Shown: piece after piece, positions 1 through 5,996 of the stretch
Position numbering within the stretch: the stretch's first letter is position 1
How the letters are laid out: each line of letters starts with the position of its first letter
Assembly (NCBI GenBank): GCA_026197195.1
Contig: JAPHUG010000387.1
Coordinates: 1 to 5,996, forward strand
Direction of reading: 5' to 3'
Source: Sedimenticola sp.
GTDB lineage: Bacteria > Pseudomonadota > Gammaproteobacteria > Chromatiales > Chromatiaceae
DNA: 5,996 nucleotides
Translations under genes and position numbers: made by a program
The notes under the pieces: model-generated
What the model saw: the letters and a program-made list of their open reading frames with translations, nothing else
Told to the model about the DNA's origin: nothing
Databases searched by the model: none

Positions 1-248
1 AACCGGAAACCCTGATCGTTGGCTTACCGTTTGACATGGATGACAGAGAGACTGAAATAGCACCACTCGCACGACGTTTTGCCAGGCAGTTGGAAGGACG
101 ATACAGGTTGCCCGTGTATATGAGCGATGAGCGTTTGACCTCTCAGATAGCACGACAGGAACTGGGGCGGGCCGCAAAAAACTATGAAGAGCTTGATGCT
201 ATGGCAGCTAAATTAATCCTGGAAACCTGGTTAAGTGAAAGAGAATAA
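1..248 (+). CDS. ruvX: RuvX/YqgF family putative Holliday junction resolvase, 3' part only
   Basis: The 5' end lies outside the window. The frame is open from base 3 and ends at TAA 246–248, giving 81 residues of a protein that is usually about 140–150 long. The RNase H-like RuvX/YqgF signatures of the C-terminal half are visible: VGLPFDMDD near residues 6–14 (family pattern VGLPLNMDG), the acidic motif SDERLTS at 41–47, and LDAMAAKLILETWL at 64–77, whose Asp65 aligns with the conserved C-terminal acidic residue. Family members are cytoplasmic nucleases linked to 16S rRNA 5'-end processing and proposed for Holliday junction resolution. The neighbouring pyrR follows within a few bases or overlaps, depending on its start, so the two are probably cotranscribed. 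The first active-site Asp (N-terminal DFG-like motif) is not in view and cannot be checked. Confidence 0.93.
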   Translation, partial: PETLIVGLPFDMDDRETEIAPLARRFARQLEGRYRLPVYMSDERLTSQIARQELGRAAKNYEELDAMAAKLILETWLSERE

Positions 249-255
249 ACCCTAC

Positions 256-780
256 ATGCAGGCTGAAGCCATCGAAGGCCTCATCACTGAGATGGCGCAA
301 GCCATCAAAACACGACTCGAAGTACAGCAAGCCACTGAACCGGCTATGATCGGCATACACACCGGCGGGGTCTGGCTGGCAGAGCGACTGCACCGGTTAC
401 TCAATATTGAGCAACCTCTCGGCACGCTGGATATCTCATTTTACCGGGACGACTTCACCCGAATCGGCATGAACCCCAAGGTCAAGCCGTCACAGATACC
501 GTTTGAAGTTGAAGATCGCCATATCATTCTGGTGGATGATGTACTACAAACAGGCCGAACCATTCGAGCCGCCATGAATGAGATATTTGATTATGGGCGT
601 CCTGCCTCCATCATTCTGGCGACCCTGGTTGAGCGCAGCGGTCGTGAACTTCCAATTCAGCCCAGCATTGTAGGGGTCAGGCCGCCGCTGACCCATGAAC
701 AACAGATCACACTGACCGGGCCCGATCCGCTCAACCTGATTATTGGCACCTCAAAACAGGAGACCAGGGGAACATCGTGA
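256..780 (+). CDS. pyrR: PyrR bifunctional pyrimidine regulator / uracil phosphoribosyltransferase family
   Basis: A 174-residue type I phosphoribosyltransferase. The PRPP-binding motif [13 protein letters not shown] lies at residues 91–103, with the adjacent Asp pair D94/D95. IGIHTGG at 32–38 and SFYRDDF at 61–67 are typical of PyrR and distinguish it from Upp or PyrE. FDYGRPAS follows the PRPP loop, as in Pseudomonas PyrR. Family role: PRPP plus uracil to UMP; in Gram-positive bacteria PyrR also binds pyr mRNA to control attenuation. I chose ATG 256 because it leaves about 31 residues before IGIHTGG, the length I recall for Pseudomonas PyrR. An in-frame GTG at 235 would add seven residues and overlap ruvX by 14 bases. 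Neither start has a strong Shine-Dalgarno (GGAAA at 221–225 for the GTG; AAAGAGA at 238–244 for the ATG, rather far). The stop overlaps the pyrB start. Whether it acts as a regulator here is not shown by the sequence. Confidence 0.95.
   Translation: MQAEAIEGLITEMAQAIKTRLEVQQATEPAMIGIHTGGVWLAERLHRLLNIEQPLGTLDISFYRDDFTRIGMNPKVKPSQIPFEVEDRHIILVDDVLQTGRTIRAAMNEIFDYGRPASIILATLVERSGRELPIQPSIVGVRPPLTHEQQITLTGPDPLNLIIGTSKQETRGTS
766..770 (+). promoter_or_regulatory. Ribosome binding site of pyrB, fixing its GTG start
   Basis: AGGGG sits 6 bases before GTG 777 and inside the last codons of pyrR. It supports the GTG as the real pyrB start. The start overlaps the pyrR stop as GTGA (777–780), an arrangement typical of translational coupling. 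Confidence 0.75.
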
Positions 781-1754
781 GCAAGCCCAATATCCAACTC
801 GACAACAACGGCAGACTCAAGCATTTCCTTACGATAGACGGCCTCAAGCGTGAGATGCTAAATGAGATACTGGATACTGCCGAGTCCTTTACCGGCGTTT
901 CAGAGCGAGTGGTAAAAAAGGTCCCGCTCCTGCGCGGCAAGACCATCTGTAACCTGTTTTTTGAGAACAGCACCCGCACCCGTACCACCTTTGAAGTTGC
1001 GGCCAAACGCCTCTCTGCCGATGTCCTCAACCTGAATGTGAGTACCTCATCCACCACCAAGGGTGAAACACTTCTCGATACCCTGAGAAATCTGGAAGCG
1101 ATGCATGTCGACATGTTCGTCATTCGTCACTCAGACAGTGGGGCAGCCCACTTTTTTGCCACACACGCTGCCCCGCATATCAGTGTCATCAATGCCGGTG
1201 ACGGCCAGCACGCCCACCCTACCCAGGCGATGCTGGATATGTTCACCATACGTCGCCACAAGGGTGAATTCACCGGACTGCGGGTGGCCATTGTGGGCGA
1301 TATCCTGCACTCGCGGGTCGCCCGTTCGCAGATCCTGGCACTCAATACCCTCGGCACCTCAGAGGTCCGGGTTATCGCACCCCGCACCTTGCTACCACCC
1401 GATCCACGCACCATGGGTGTACACGTCTTTCATGATCTCGAAGAGGGGATCAAGGATGTCGATGTCATCATTATGTTACGACTGCAGAAAGAGCGCATGA
1501 CCGGCGCCCTGCTTCCCAGCGAACACGAATACTTTCAACTCTATGGTCTCACCGAAAAACGTTTGAAAGCAGCCAAGCCAGACGCCATTGTCATGCACCC
1601 TGGTCCTATTAATCGTGGTGTTGAAATGGACTCTCAGGTCGCTGACGGCCCACGCTCTGTCATTCTTCAACAAGTAAGCTTTGGCATCGCGGTCAGAATG
1701 GCGGTAATGTCGATGACCATGGGAACTCAGGCCCAGGGAGCCGCCGCACGATGA
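777..1754 (+). CDS. pyrB: Aspartate transcarbamoylase catalytic subunit (class A, Pseudomonas-type)
   Basis: A cytoplasmic enzyme joining carbamoyl phosphate and L-aspartate to N-carbamoyl-aspartate, the first committed step of pyrimidine synthesis. The 325 residues show the carbamoyl-phosphate loop [13 protein letters not shown] at 61–73, the mobile loop [14 protein letters not shown] at 89–102 with catalytic Lys95, HPTQ at 147–150, [10 protein letters not shown] at 175–184, RLQKER at 235–240, and HPGPINRG at 274–281. HPGPINRG, where E. coli has HPLPR, together with roughly 40 residues before the catalytic core, resembles Pseudomonas-type chains. No pyrI regulatory gene follows; pyrC' does, overlapping by ATGA. 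This predicts a holoenzyme built of PyrB and PyrC' chains, as known for Pseudomonas. All expected active-site residues appear intact. An ornithine transcarbamoylase is ruled out by the aspartate-type 240s and HPGP regions and by the operon context. Confidence 0.97.
   Translation: MSKPNIQLDNNGRLKHFLTIDGLKREMLNEILDTAESFTGVSERVVKKVPLLRGKTICNLFFENSTRTRTTFEVAAKRLSADVLNLNVSTSSTTKGETLLDTLRNLEAMHVDMFVIRHSDSGAAHFFATHAAPHISVINAGDGQHAHPTQAMLDMFTIRRHKGEFTGLRVAIVGDILHSRVARSQILALNTLGTSEVRVIAPRTLLPPDPRTMGVHVFHDLEEGIKDVDVIIMLRLQKERMTGALLPSEHEYFQLYGLTEKRLKAAKPDAIVMHPGPINRGVEMDSQVADGPRSVILQQVSFGIAVRMAVMSMTMGTQAQGAAAR
1735..1740 (+). promoter_or_regulatory. Ribosome binding site of pyrC' within the end of pyrB
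   Basis: AGGGAG lies 10 bases before ATG 1751. The ATG overlaps the pyrB stop as ATGA (1751–1754). The overlap suits coupled synthesis of two chains that are expected to assemble in fixed proportion. Confidence 0.65.
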
Positions 1755-3055
1755 GCGCAAGCACCAGCATCCAGATACTCGGCGGGCGACTGATTGACCC
1801 CGCCAACCGTATTGATCAGATCTGCAACCTGTACATACACAACGGCAAAATCCTCTCTGTAGGTGACCGCCCGGACAACTTCACCCCCCAGCAGACTATA
1901 GATGCCACCGGAAAAATAGTCTGCCCGGGGCTGGTCGACCTGAGTGTACGACTGCGTGAGCCGGGAGACGAACATATTGCCACCATCAGCAGCGAGACCA
2001 GTGCCGCCGCCAAAGCCGGCATCACCACCCTCTGCTGCCCACCCGACACAGACCCGGTGATCGATACACCCGCAGTCGTCACCTTGATTCTTCGTCGCGC
2101 CAAAAGAGCGGCCAAAGCCCGGCTCCTGCCAATAGGCGCCATGACACAGAAGCTGGCAGGTGAACACCTGAGCGAGATGGTTGCACTGAAACGGGCCGGC
2201 TGTGTAGCCATGAGCAATGGTTATGCCCCCCTCTCAAACACCTTGGTGGAGCGCCGGGCACTTGAGTATGCCGCCACTTTCGGGATTATGGCCATCCTGC
2301 GCCCTGAAGACCGGCACCTACGCAACAATGGCTTCGCTCACGAAGGCCCTGTCAGTGCCCGACTGGGCCTACCGGGCATCCCTGAAGCGGCTGAATCCGT
2401 TGCCGTGGCCCGTGATCTGGCACTGGCGGAACACACCGGCTGTCGCATCCATTTCCACCTGCTCTCCAGTGGCACTGCCGCACGTATGATTGAACAGGCA
2501 CAGCATCAACGGCTGCCGGTCTCTGCCAATGTTGCGGCCCACCAGCTGCACCTGACTGAGATGGACATAGAGGATTTTGACAGTAACTGTCACCTCAACC
2601 CGCCACTGCGCAGTCTGGCTGACCGGGATGCCCTCCGCTCCGCCTTGGCGAAAGGGGTGATCGGGGCTATCTGCTCCGACCATCAACCACTCAAAGATGA
2701 CGCCAAAGAGGCCCCCTTCCCCTCAACAGCAACCGGCATGTCAGGCCTGCAGACACTCCTGCCGCTGACCCTGAAGCTGGTTGACGAAGGGGTGCTTTCA
2801 TTATCAGAGGCCATTGCACGCATCACCAGCGGTCCGGCTGACATTCTGGAACTTCCCTATGGCCGACTCAATGCCGGCAGCAGTGCAGACATCTGCATTT
2901 TTGATCCAGACCAACACTGGGTATTGAAAAAAGATGAAATCCCTGGCGCTGGACACAACACCCCGTTTATCGGCTGGGAGTTCCAGGGAAAAGTCACGCA
3001 CACCCTGTTTGAAGGCCGTATCGTCTTCCAATCTGACAGCTCAACAGTAGCGTAA
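1751..3055 (+). CDS. pyrC': Dihydroorotase-like, probably inactive ATCase-associated subunit (PyrC'/PyrX)
   Basis: A 434-residue amidohydrolase of type I dihydroorotase length and layout: N-terminal small β-domain, TIM barrel, then C-terminal return to the β-domain ([12 protein letters not shown] at 375–386). Residues expected to bind metal are missing. The HxH of DxHxHLREPG is replaced in [12 protein letters not shown] (61–72) by Ser65 and Arg67. The Asp of the FSDDG region is replaced in MSNGY (154–158). The His of HCED becomes Arg184 in RPED. The second His of HxQHVS becomes Leu237 in HFHLLS (234–239). The barrel Asp remains as Asp310 in SDHQP. Conserved scaffold segments such as [11 protein letters not shown] (205–215) and NPPLRS (283–288) persist, so the fold is kept. 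In Pseudomonas such PyrC' chains have no dihydroorotase activity but are needed for ATCase assembly. That role is inferred here from residue loss and the pyrB overlap. A separate active PyrC must exist elsewhere if the organism makes pyrimidines de novo. Confidence 0.93.
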   Translation: MSASTSIQILGGRLIDPANRIDQICNLYIHNGKILSVGDRPDNFTPQQTIDATGKIVCPGLVDLSVRLREPGDEHIATISSETSAAAKAGITTLCCPPDTDPVIDTPAVVTLILRRAKRAAKARLLPIGAMTQKLAGEHLSEMVALKRAGCVAMSNGYAPLSNTLVERRALEYAATFGIMAILRPEDRHLRNNGFAHEGPVSARLGLPGIPEAAESVAVARDLALAEHTGCRIHFHLLSSGTAARMIEQAQHQRLPVSANVAAHQLHLTEMDIEDFDSNCHLNPPLRSLADRDALRSALAKGVIGAICSDHQPLKDDAKEAPFPSTATGMSGLQTLLPLTLKLVDEGVLSLSEAIARITSGPADILELPYGRLNAGSSADICIFDPDQHWVLKKDEIPGAGHNTPFIGWEFQGKVTHTLFEGRIVFQSDSSTVA

Positions 3056-3063
3056 TACGAAAC

Positions 3064-3942
3064 ATGACCACGAAAAGCCATCGCGACACCATTTTTGTGG
3101 AAGAGGCGGAAATCCTCTCTCATGAAGCCTATGAGGGCGAGCAGTATATACTCCGCGTCCACGCCCCACGTTGTGCGGAGAAGGCCCTGCCCGGCAGCTT
3201 CGCCCACATCCAGTGTGATCGAGCCAAGCCGCTACGACGCCCCATCTCCATTATGCGTACCTCGGCAGAAGCGGGTTGGGTCGATTTCCTCTACAAGGCG
3301 GTTGGTGAAGGGACTCGACTGCTGGCACAGAGAAAAAAAGGTGAGCAGTTGAGTATCATGGGCCCTATCGGCAAGCCCTTCGAACTGCACCCAGAACGTT
3401 CCCGGCCCCTGTTAATCGGTGGTGGCGTAGGTATGCCGCCCATGGTTTTCATCGCCCAGAGCCTGGCAGGCCATCAAGATTACAAACCCATGGTCATCCT
3501 GGGTTCTGAAGTGCCTTTTCCGTTCAAACCTCACCCTTCAACCATCCTTACACCTGCTATGCCTGAGCATGTGATCGCCAGTATGCCGCTACTGGATGAG
3601 TGGCAGATACCCAGCCGACTGGCCAGCTTGCAAGGCTTTGCCGGTTGCTTCGAGGGCTACGTGACCGACCTGGCCCGCCACTGGCTGACTAACCTCTCTG
3701 CAGAGGAGAGGGGGGACGTGGAGATCTTCTCCTGCGGACCTCACCCCATGCTGGAGGGTGTAGCAAAACTGGCGGCTGAATTTGATCTGCCTTGCCAGGT
3801 CTCGCTGGAAGAGTTTATGGCCTGTGGGGTTGGGGGCTGTGCTGGCTGTGTCGTAGAGGTCGCAACAGAGTCCGGGCCAGCGATGAAGCGTGTCTGCGTG
3901 GATGGCCCGGTATTTGACTCCCGCGCCGTCTTTTCTGTTTGA
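3064..3942 (+). CDS. pyrK: PyrK-like dihydroorotate dehydrogenase electron-transfer subunit (FAD, NAD(P), [2Fe-2S])
   Basis: A 292-residue ferredoxin-NADP reductase-type protein with a C-terminal iron-sulfur domain. Visible order: FAD-binding β-barrel with LRRPISIM (57–64, flavin RPxS motif) and GEGTRLL (81–87); nucleotide-binding Rossmann segment IGGGVGMPPM (118–127); FSCGPHPML (222–230); and the PyrK-type cluster motif ACGVGGCAGC with Cys254, Cys259, Cys262 and a fourth Cys278 in RVCVDGPVFD. In class 1B enzymes PyrK passes electrons from dihydroorotate, through PyrD's FMN, to NAD+. The position after pyrC' (8-base gap) supports a pyrimidine role, but no pyrD is adjacent. It is longer than many PyrK (about 230–260), with an unusual stretch at 147–195 (see findings). 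ATG 3064 has no clear Shine-Dalgarno and probably depends on ribosomes finishing pyrC'. Other reductases sharing this fold (sulfide dehydrogenase or hydrogenase subunits) are possible, but the Cys motif followed by RVCVDGPVF favours PyrK. Confidence 0.88.
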   Translation: MTTKSHRDTIFVEEAEILSHEAYEGEQYILRVHAPRCAEKALPGSFAHIQCDRAKPLRRPISIMRTSAEAGWVDFLYKAVGEGTRLLAQRKKGEQLSIMGPIGKPFELHPERSRPLLIGGGVGMPPMVFIAQSLAGHQDYKPMVILGSEVPFPFKPHPSTILTPAMPEHVIASMPLLDEWQIPSRLASLQGFAGCFEGYVTDLARHWLTNLSAEERGDVEIFSCGPHPMLEGVAKLAAEFDLPCQVSLEEFMACGVGGCAGCVVEVATESGPAMKRVCVDGPVFDSRAVFSV

Positions 3943-3954
3943 ACGGATGGGATC

Positions 3955-3978
3955 AGCCCCCTGCATTTGCAGAGGGCT
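3955..3978. terminator. Imperfect hairpin between convergent genes, probable bidirectional terminator
   Basis: Arms 3955–3964 and 3969–3978 form a 10-bp GC-rich stem with one C·A mismatch (3960/3973) and an ATTT loop. It lies in the 41-base gap between the stops of the PyrK-like gene and pilU. The U-tract is poor on both sides: TTCCT follows on the plus strand, and GATCCC on the minus strand. Position favours a terminator for both operons, but efficiency may be low. Confidence 0.5.
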
Positions 3979-3983
3979 TCCTG

Positions 3984-5108
3984 CTACATCTCTTCCTGAT
4001 CCAGCAGTGTAACTGTGTTCATTCGAGCGGCATAACGCTCAGCATCGGTACCACCCAGTTTGATCATCAGGCGGACTTCATTCGCTGAATCAGCATGCAG
4101 TATGGCATCTTCATAGGTAATCTCACCCTCGGTGTAGAGTTTGTAGAGTGCCTGATCGAAGGTCATCATGCCCTGTTCTGTTGAGCGTTTCATCAGATCC
4201 TTCAACTTGTGCACCTCACCCTTTCGGATCAAGTCCGCCGCCAGTGGGGTGTTAATGAGGGTCTCCACTACCGGTCGGCGACTCTTTCCATCCGGTCGTC
4301 TGACCAGCTGCTGAGCGACAATGGCGCGCAGATTGAGGGAAAGATCCATGAACACCTGATCGCGTCGATCTTCCGGGAAGAAGTTAATAATCCGATCCAA
4401 CGCCTGGTTGGCATTATTGGCATGCAGGGTTGATAGCACCAGATGCCCCGTCTCTGCAAAAGCGATGGCGTGATCCATCGTCTCACGGGTTCTGATCTCA
4501 CCGATCAGGATCACATCCGGGGCCTGACGCAGGGTGTTCTTCAGGGCCACATGATAGGATTCCGTATCAATACCCACCTCTCGCTGGGTAATAATGCAAC
4601 CATCGTGGTTATGGATAAACTCAATCGGGTCTTCGATGGTGATGATATGCCCCGAACTGTTGCGATTGCGATAACCTACCAGTGAAGCCAACGAGGTGGA
4701 CTTGCCGGTACCGGTGGCTCCGGCAAAGATCACCATGCCCCGCTTGGCCAGCGCCAACTCTTTCAGGATGGGCGGTAACAACAGATCCTGTATCTCTGGG
4801 ATGCGGGTCTCGATTCTACGTAATACCATACCGACAGAATCACGCTGCACAAAGGCACTAACGCGGAAACGCCCAGCCCCCTTGGAACTAACTGCAAAGT
4901 TGCATTCATTGGTCTGGGTAAACTCTTCCCGCTGGGCGGGCGACATCAGACCGATGACCAGCTCCCGTGCCTGTTCATCATTGAACTTGCTCTTTGCGAC
5001 CGGCATGATCCGGCCATTGACCTTGATGCAGGGCGGCATCCCCGCAGTGATAAACAGGTCAGAGGCCTTTTTCTGGGCCATCAGATTCAACAGTGCATTA
5101 AAGTCCAC
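3984..5108 (-). CDS. pilU: PilU, PilT-dependent type IV pilus retraction ATPase
   Basis: A cytoplasmic hexameric ATPase of the PilT/VirB11 family that helps PilT depolymerise type IV pili (twitching motility, DNA uptake, surface sensing). From GTG 5108 the protein has 374 residues. It shows an N-terminal PAS-like domain with ASDLFITAGMPP (15–26), Walker A GATGTGKS (130–137), Asp box IITIEDPIEF (155–164), Walker B region DVILIGEIR (198–206), His box TGHLVLSTLHANNA (220–233), and the C-terminal segments PLAADLIRKGE (288–298) and GMMTFDQALY (313–322). ECNFAVSSKGAGRFRVSAF and the LIRKGE segment match PilU and not PilT, which has AIRNLIRE there. The frame extends upstream to a TTG at 5129, but GTG 5108 gives the family's usual beginning (MDFNALL against MEFEKLL in Pseudomonas) and has GAGGG just before it. 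It follows pilT after 48 bases, presumably on the same transcript. Confidence 0.96.
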   Translation of the reverse strand: MDFNALLNLMAQKKASDLFITAGMPPCIKVNGRIMPVAKSKFNDEQARELVIGLMSPAQREEFTQTNECNFAVSSKGAGRFRVSAFVQRDSVGMVLRRIETRIPEIQDLLLPPILKELALAKRGMVIFAGATGTGKSTSLASLVGYRNRNSSGHIITIEDPIEFIHNHDGCIITQREVGIDTESYHVALKNTLRQAPDVILIGEIRTRETMDHAIAFAETGHLVLSTLHANNANQALDRIINFFPEDRRDQVFMDLSLNLRAIVAQQLVRRPDGKSRRPVVETLINTPLAADLIRKGEVHKLKDLMKRSTEQGMMTFDQALYKLYTEGEITYEDAILHADSANEVRLMIKLGGTDAERYAARMNTVTLLDQEEM

Positions 5109-5112
5109 ATTT

Positions 5113-5117
5113 CCCTC
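5113..5117 (-). promoter_or_regulatory. Ribosome binding site deciding the pilU GTG start
   Basis: Read on the minus strand, GAGGG precedes GTG 5108 by 4 bases, inside GCGAGGGAAAT. It would be coding sequence if the TTG at 5129 were used. The TTG itself has no comparable Shine-Dalgarno upstream. Confidence 0.7.
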
Positions 5118-5156
5118 GCTACCGAACAAATGTCGGTTCCATTAGCTACATCTGTA

Positions 5157-5996
5157 TCAAGAGAATATCTCTTTATTGGCCGCCTTCATCCGTGCATCCA
5201 ACCGGCTGACCATTCCCTTTTTAACCAATTCCTGGAGATGCTGATCCAGGGTCTGCATGCCCGTCGCCTGACCCGTCTGAATGGCAGAGTACATCTGCGC
5301 CACCTTGTCCTCACGAATCAGATTTCGAATCGCCGGCGTACCCACCATGATCTCCCAGGCTGCGGTCCGACCACCCCCTACCTTTTTCATCAGGGTCTGG
5401 GCAATTACGGACCGTAACGACTCTGACAGCATGGAACGAACCATGGATTTCTCACCCGCCGGGAATACATCAATAATACGGTCAATGGTCTTGGCTGCAG
5501 AACTGGTATGCAAGGTGCCAAACACCAGATGCCCCGTCTCAGCGGCTGTCAGTGCCAGACGAATGGTCTCCAGGTCACGTAGCTCACCGACCAGAATGAT
5601 ATCCGGGTCTTCACGCAGCGCTGAGCGCAGCGCCTCTGAGAAACCCAGGGTATCCCGATGTACCTCACGTTGATTGATCAGGCACTTCTTGCTGGTGTGA
5701 ACAAACTCGATCGGATCCTCAATCGTCAGAATATGACCATACTCTGTGTCATTCTTGTAATCCATCATCGCGGCCAGCGTGGTGGATTTACCGGAACCGG
5801 TCGGTCCGGTCACCAACACCAGTCCACGGGGGACATTAACAATATCCTTGAAGGTCTCAGGGCAACCCAGATCCTCCAGTGTCAGCACCTTGGCAGGAAT
5901 GGTACGAAACACCGCTGAGGCACCCCGATCCTGATTGAATGCATTGACACGAAAGCGCGCAAGTCCGGGAATCTCAAAGGAGAAGTCTGTCTCCAG
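5157..5996 (-). CDS. pilT: PilT, type IV pilus retraction ATPase (5' end outside window)
   Basis: The frame is open to the window edge (codon starting at 5996), so 279 C-terminal residues of a protein of about 345 are seen; roughly 65 N-terminal residues are missing. The fragment begins LETDFSFEIPGLARFRVNAF, the end of the PilT N-terminal domain. Walker A GPTGSGKS is at fragment residues 64–71, Asp box ILTIEDPIEF at 89–98, Walker B DPDIILVGELRD at 130–141, and His box TGHLVFGTLHT at 154–164. AIRNLIRE at 222–229 is the C-terminal motif known to be required for pilus retraction in PilT. PilT is the main motor that pulls pilin subunits back into the inner membrane through PilC. A GTG codon at 5912 (in SAVFRTIP) is internal and not the start. 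The pilT–pilU pair is tandem and homologous, from an old duplication. A promoter would lie upstream, beyond base 5996. Confidence 0.97.
   Translation of the reverse strand: METDFSFEIPGLARFRVNAFNQDRGASAVFRTIPAKVLTLEDLGCPETFKDIVNVPRGLVLVTGPTGSGKSTTLAAMMDYKNDTEYGHILTIEDPIEFVHTSKKCLINQREVHRDTLGFSEALRSALREDPDIILVGELRDLETIRLALTAAETGHLVFGTLHTSSAAKTIDRIIDVFPAGEKSMVRSMLSESLRSVIAQTLMKKVGGGRTAAWEIMVGTPAIRNLIREDKVAQMYSAIQTGQATGMQTLDQHLQELVKKGMVSRLDARMKAANKEIFS

Noticed and set aside
1596..1620. HPGPINRG in PyrB where E. coli has HPLPR, first considered a possible active-site change.
   Set aside because: This form is normal for Pseudomonas-type ATCase chains, so it marks the subfamily and not a defect.
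740..2261. Long minus-strand and offset plus-strand open frames opposite or inside pyrB and pyrC' (for example 740–1123, 1105–1500, 1727–2167, 1816–2217).
   Set aside because: They lie wholly over genes with recognised conserved motifs in another frame, have no recognisable domains, and look like shadows of codon bias.
5121..5137. Small inverted repeat ACCGA/TCGGT between pilT and pilU, just before the pilU ribosome binding site.
   Set aside because: It has only 5 base pairs with a 7-base loop; this could easily occur by chance and there is no other sign of regulation.
4209..5145. Plus-strand open frames over pilU (4209–4433, 4443–4685, 4696–5145).
   Set aside because: They are antisense to well-conserved PilU motifs and have no recognisable protein features.
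5109..5160. Possible separate promoter for pilU (TTGATA-like hexamer at the end of pilT).
   Set aside because: No acceptable −10 element appears at the right spacing; cotranscription with pilT is simpler.
5910..5912. GTG at 5912 as a start for a shorter PilT.
   Set aside because: Upstream codons to the window edge encode conserved PilT sequence (ETDFSFEIPGLARFRVNAF), so the gene continues beyond the window.

Overview
The window looks like a core chromosomal region of a gammaproteobacterium, moderately GC-rich and densely packed. The residues match the Pseudomonas-type versions of these proteins: ruvX–pyrR–pyrB–pyrC' in one direction, converging on pilT–pilU in the other. A neighbouring pairing of the ruvX/pyr cluster with pilTU is also what I recall from Pseudomonas chromosomes. 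A PyrK-like flavoprotein gene at the end of the pyr cluster differs from Pseudomonas and points to another gammaproteobacterial lineage, possibly a sulfur-oxidiser or Chromatiales-like group. That lineage guess is inference; the sequence alone does not fix genus or lifestyle.

Plus strand, 1–3942: five genes run head to tail with almost no spacing. They are the 3' part of ruvX (Holliday junction resolvase-like / YqgF family), pyrR (PRPP-binding regulator / uracil phosphoribosyltransferase family), pyrB (aspartate transcarbamoylase catalytic chain), pyrC' (a dihydroorotase-like chain that has lost its metal ligands) and a PyrK-like FAD/[2Fe-2S] electron-transfer subunit. pyrR/pyrB and pyrB/pyrC' overlap by 4 bases (GTGA, ATGA). 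The last gene starts 8 bases after pyrC' stops. This looks like one translationally coupled operon. PyrB and PyrC' should together form the large class A ATCase, with PyrC' structural rather than catalytic. A working dihydroorotase and the dihydroorotate dehydrogenase catalytic subunit must then be encoded elsewhere.

Intergenic 3943–3983: a 41-base gap between convergent genes, holding an imperfect 10-bp hairpin that is probably a weak bidirectional terminator.

Minus strand, 5996–3984: pilT (5' part outside the window) followed by pilU. Both are type IV pilus retraction ATPases with complete Walker A, Asp-box, Walker B and His-box motifs. pilU most likely begins at a GTG at 5108, behind a good Shine-Dalgarno, and not at the longer TTG start.

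There is no gene-free stretch over 300 bases. I see no tRNA, rRNA, CRISPR array, insertion sequence or phage gene. I find no convincing undescribed system. The most interesting points are the dead dihydroorotase and the PyrK-like protein without an adjacent PyrD.
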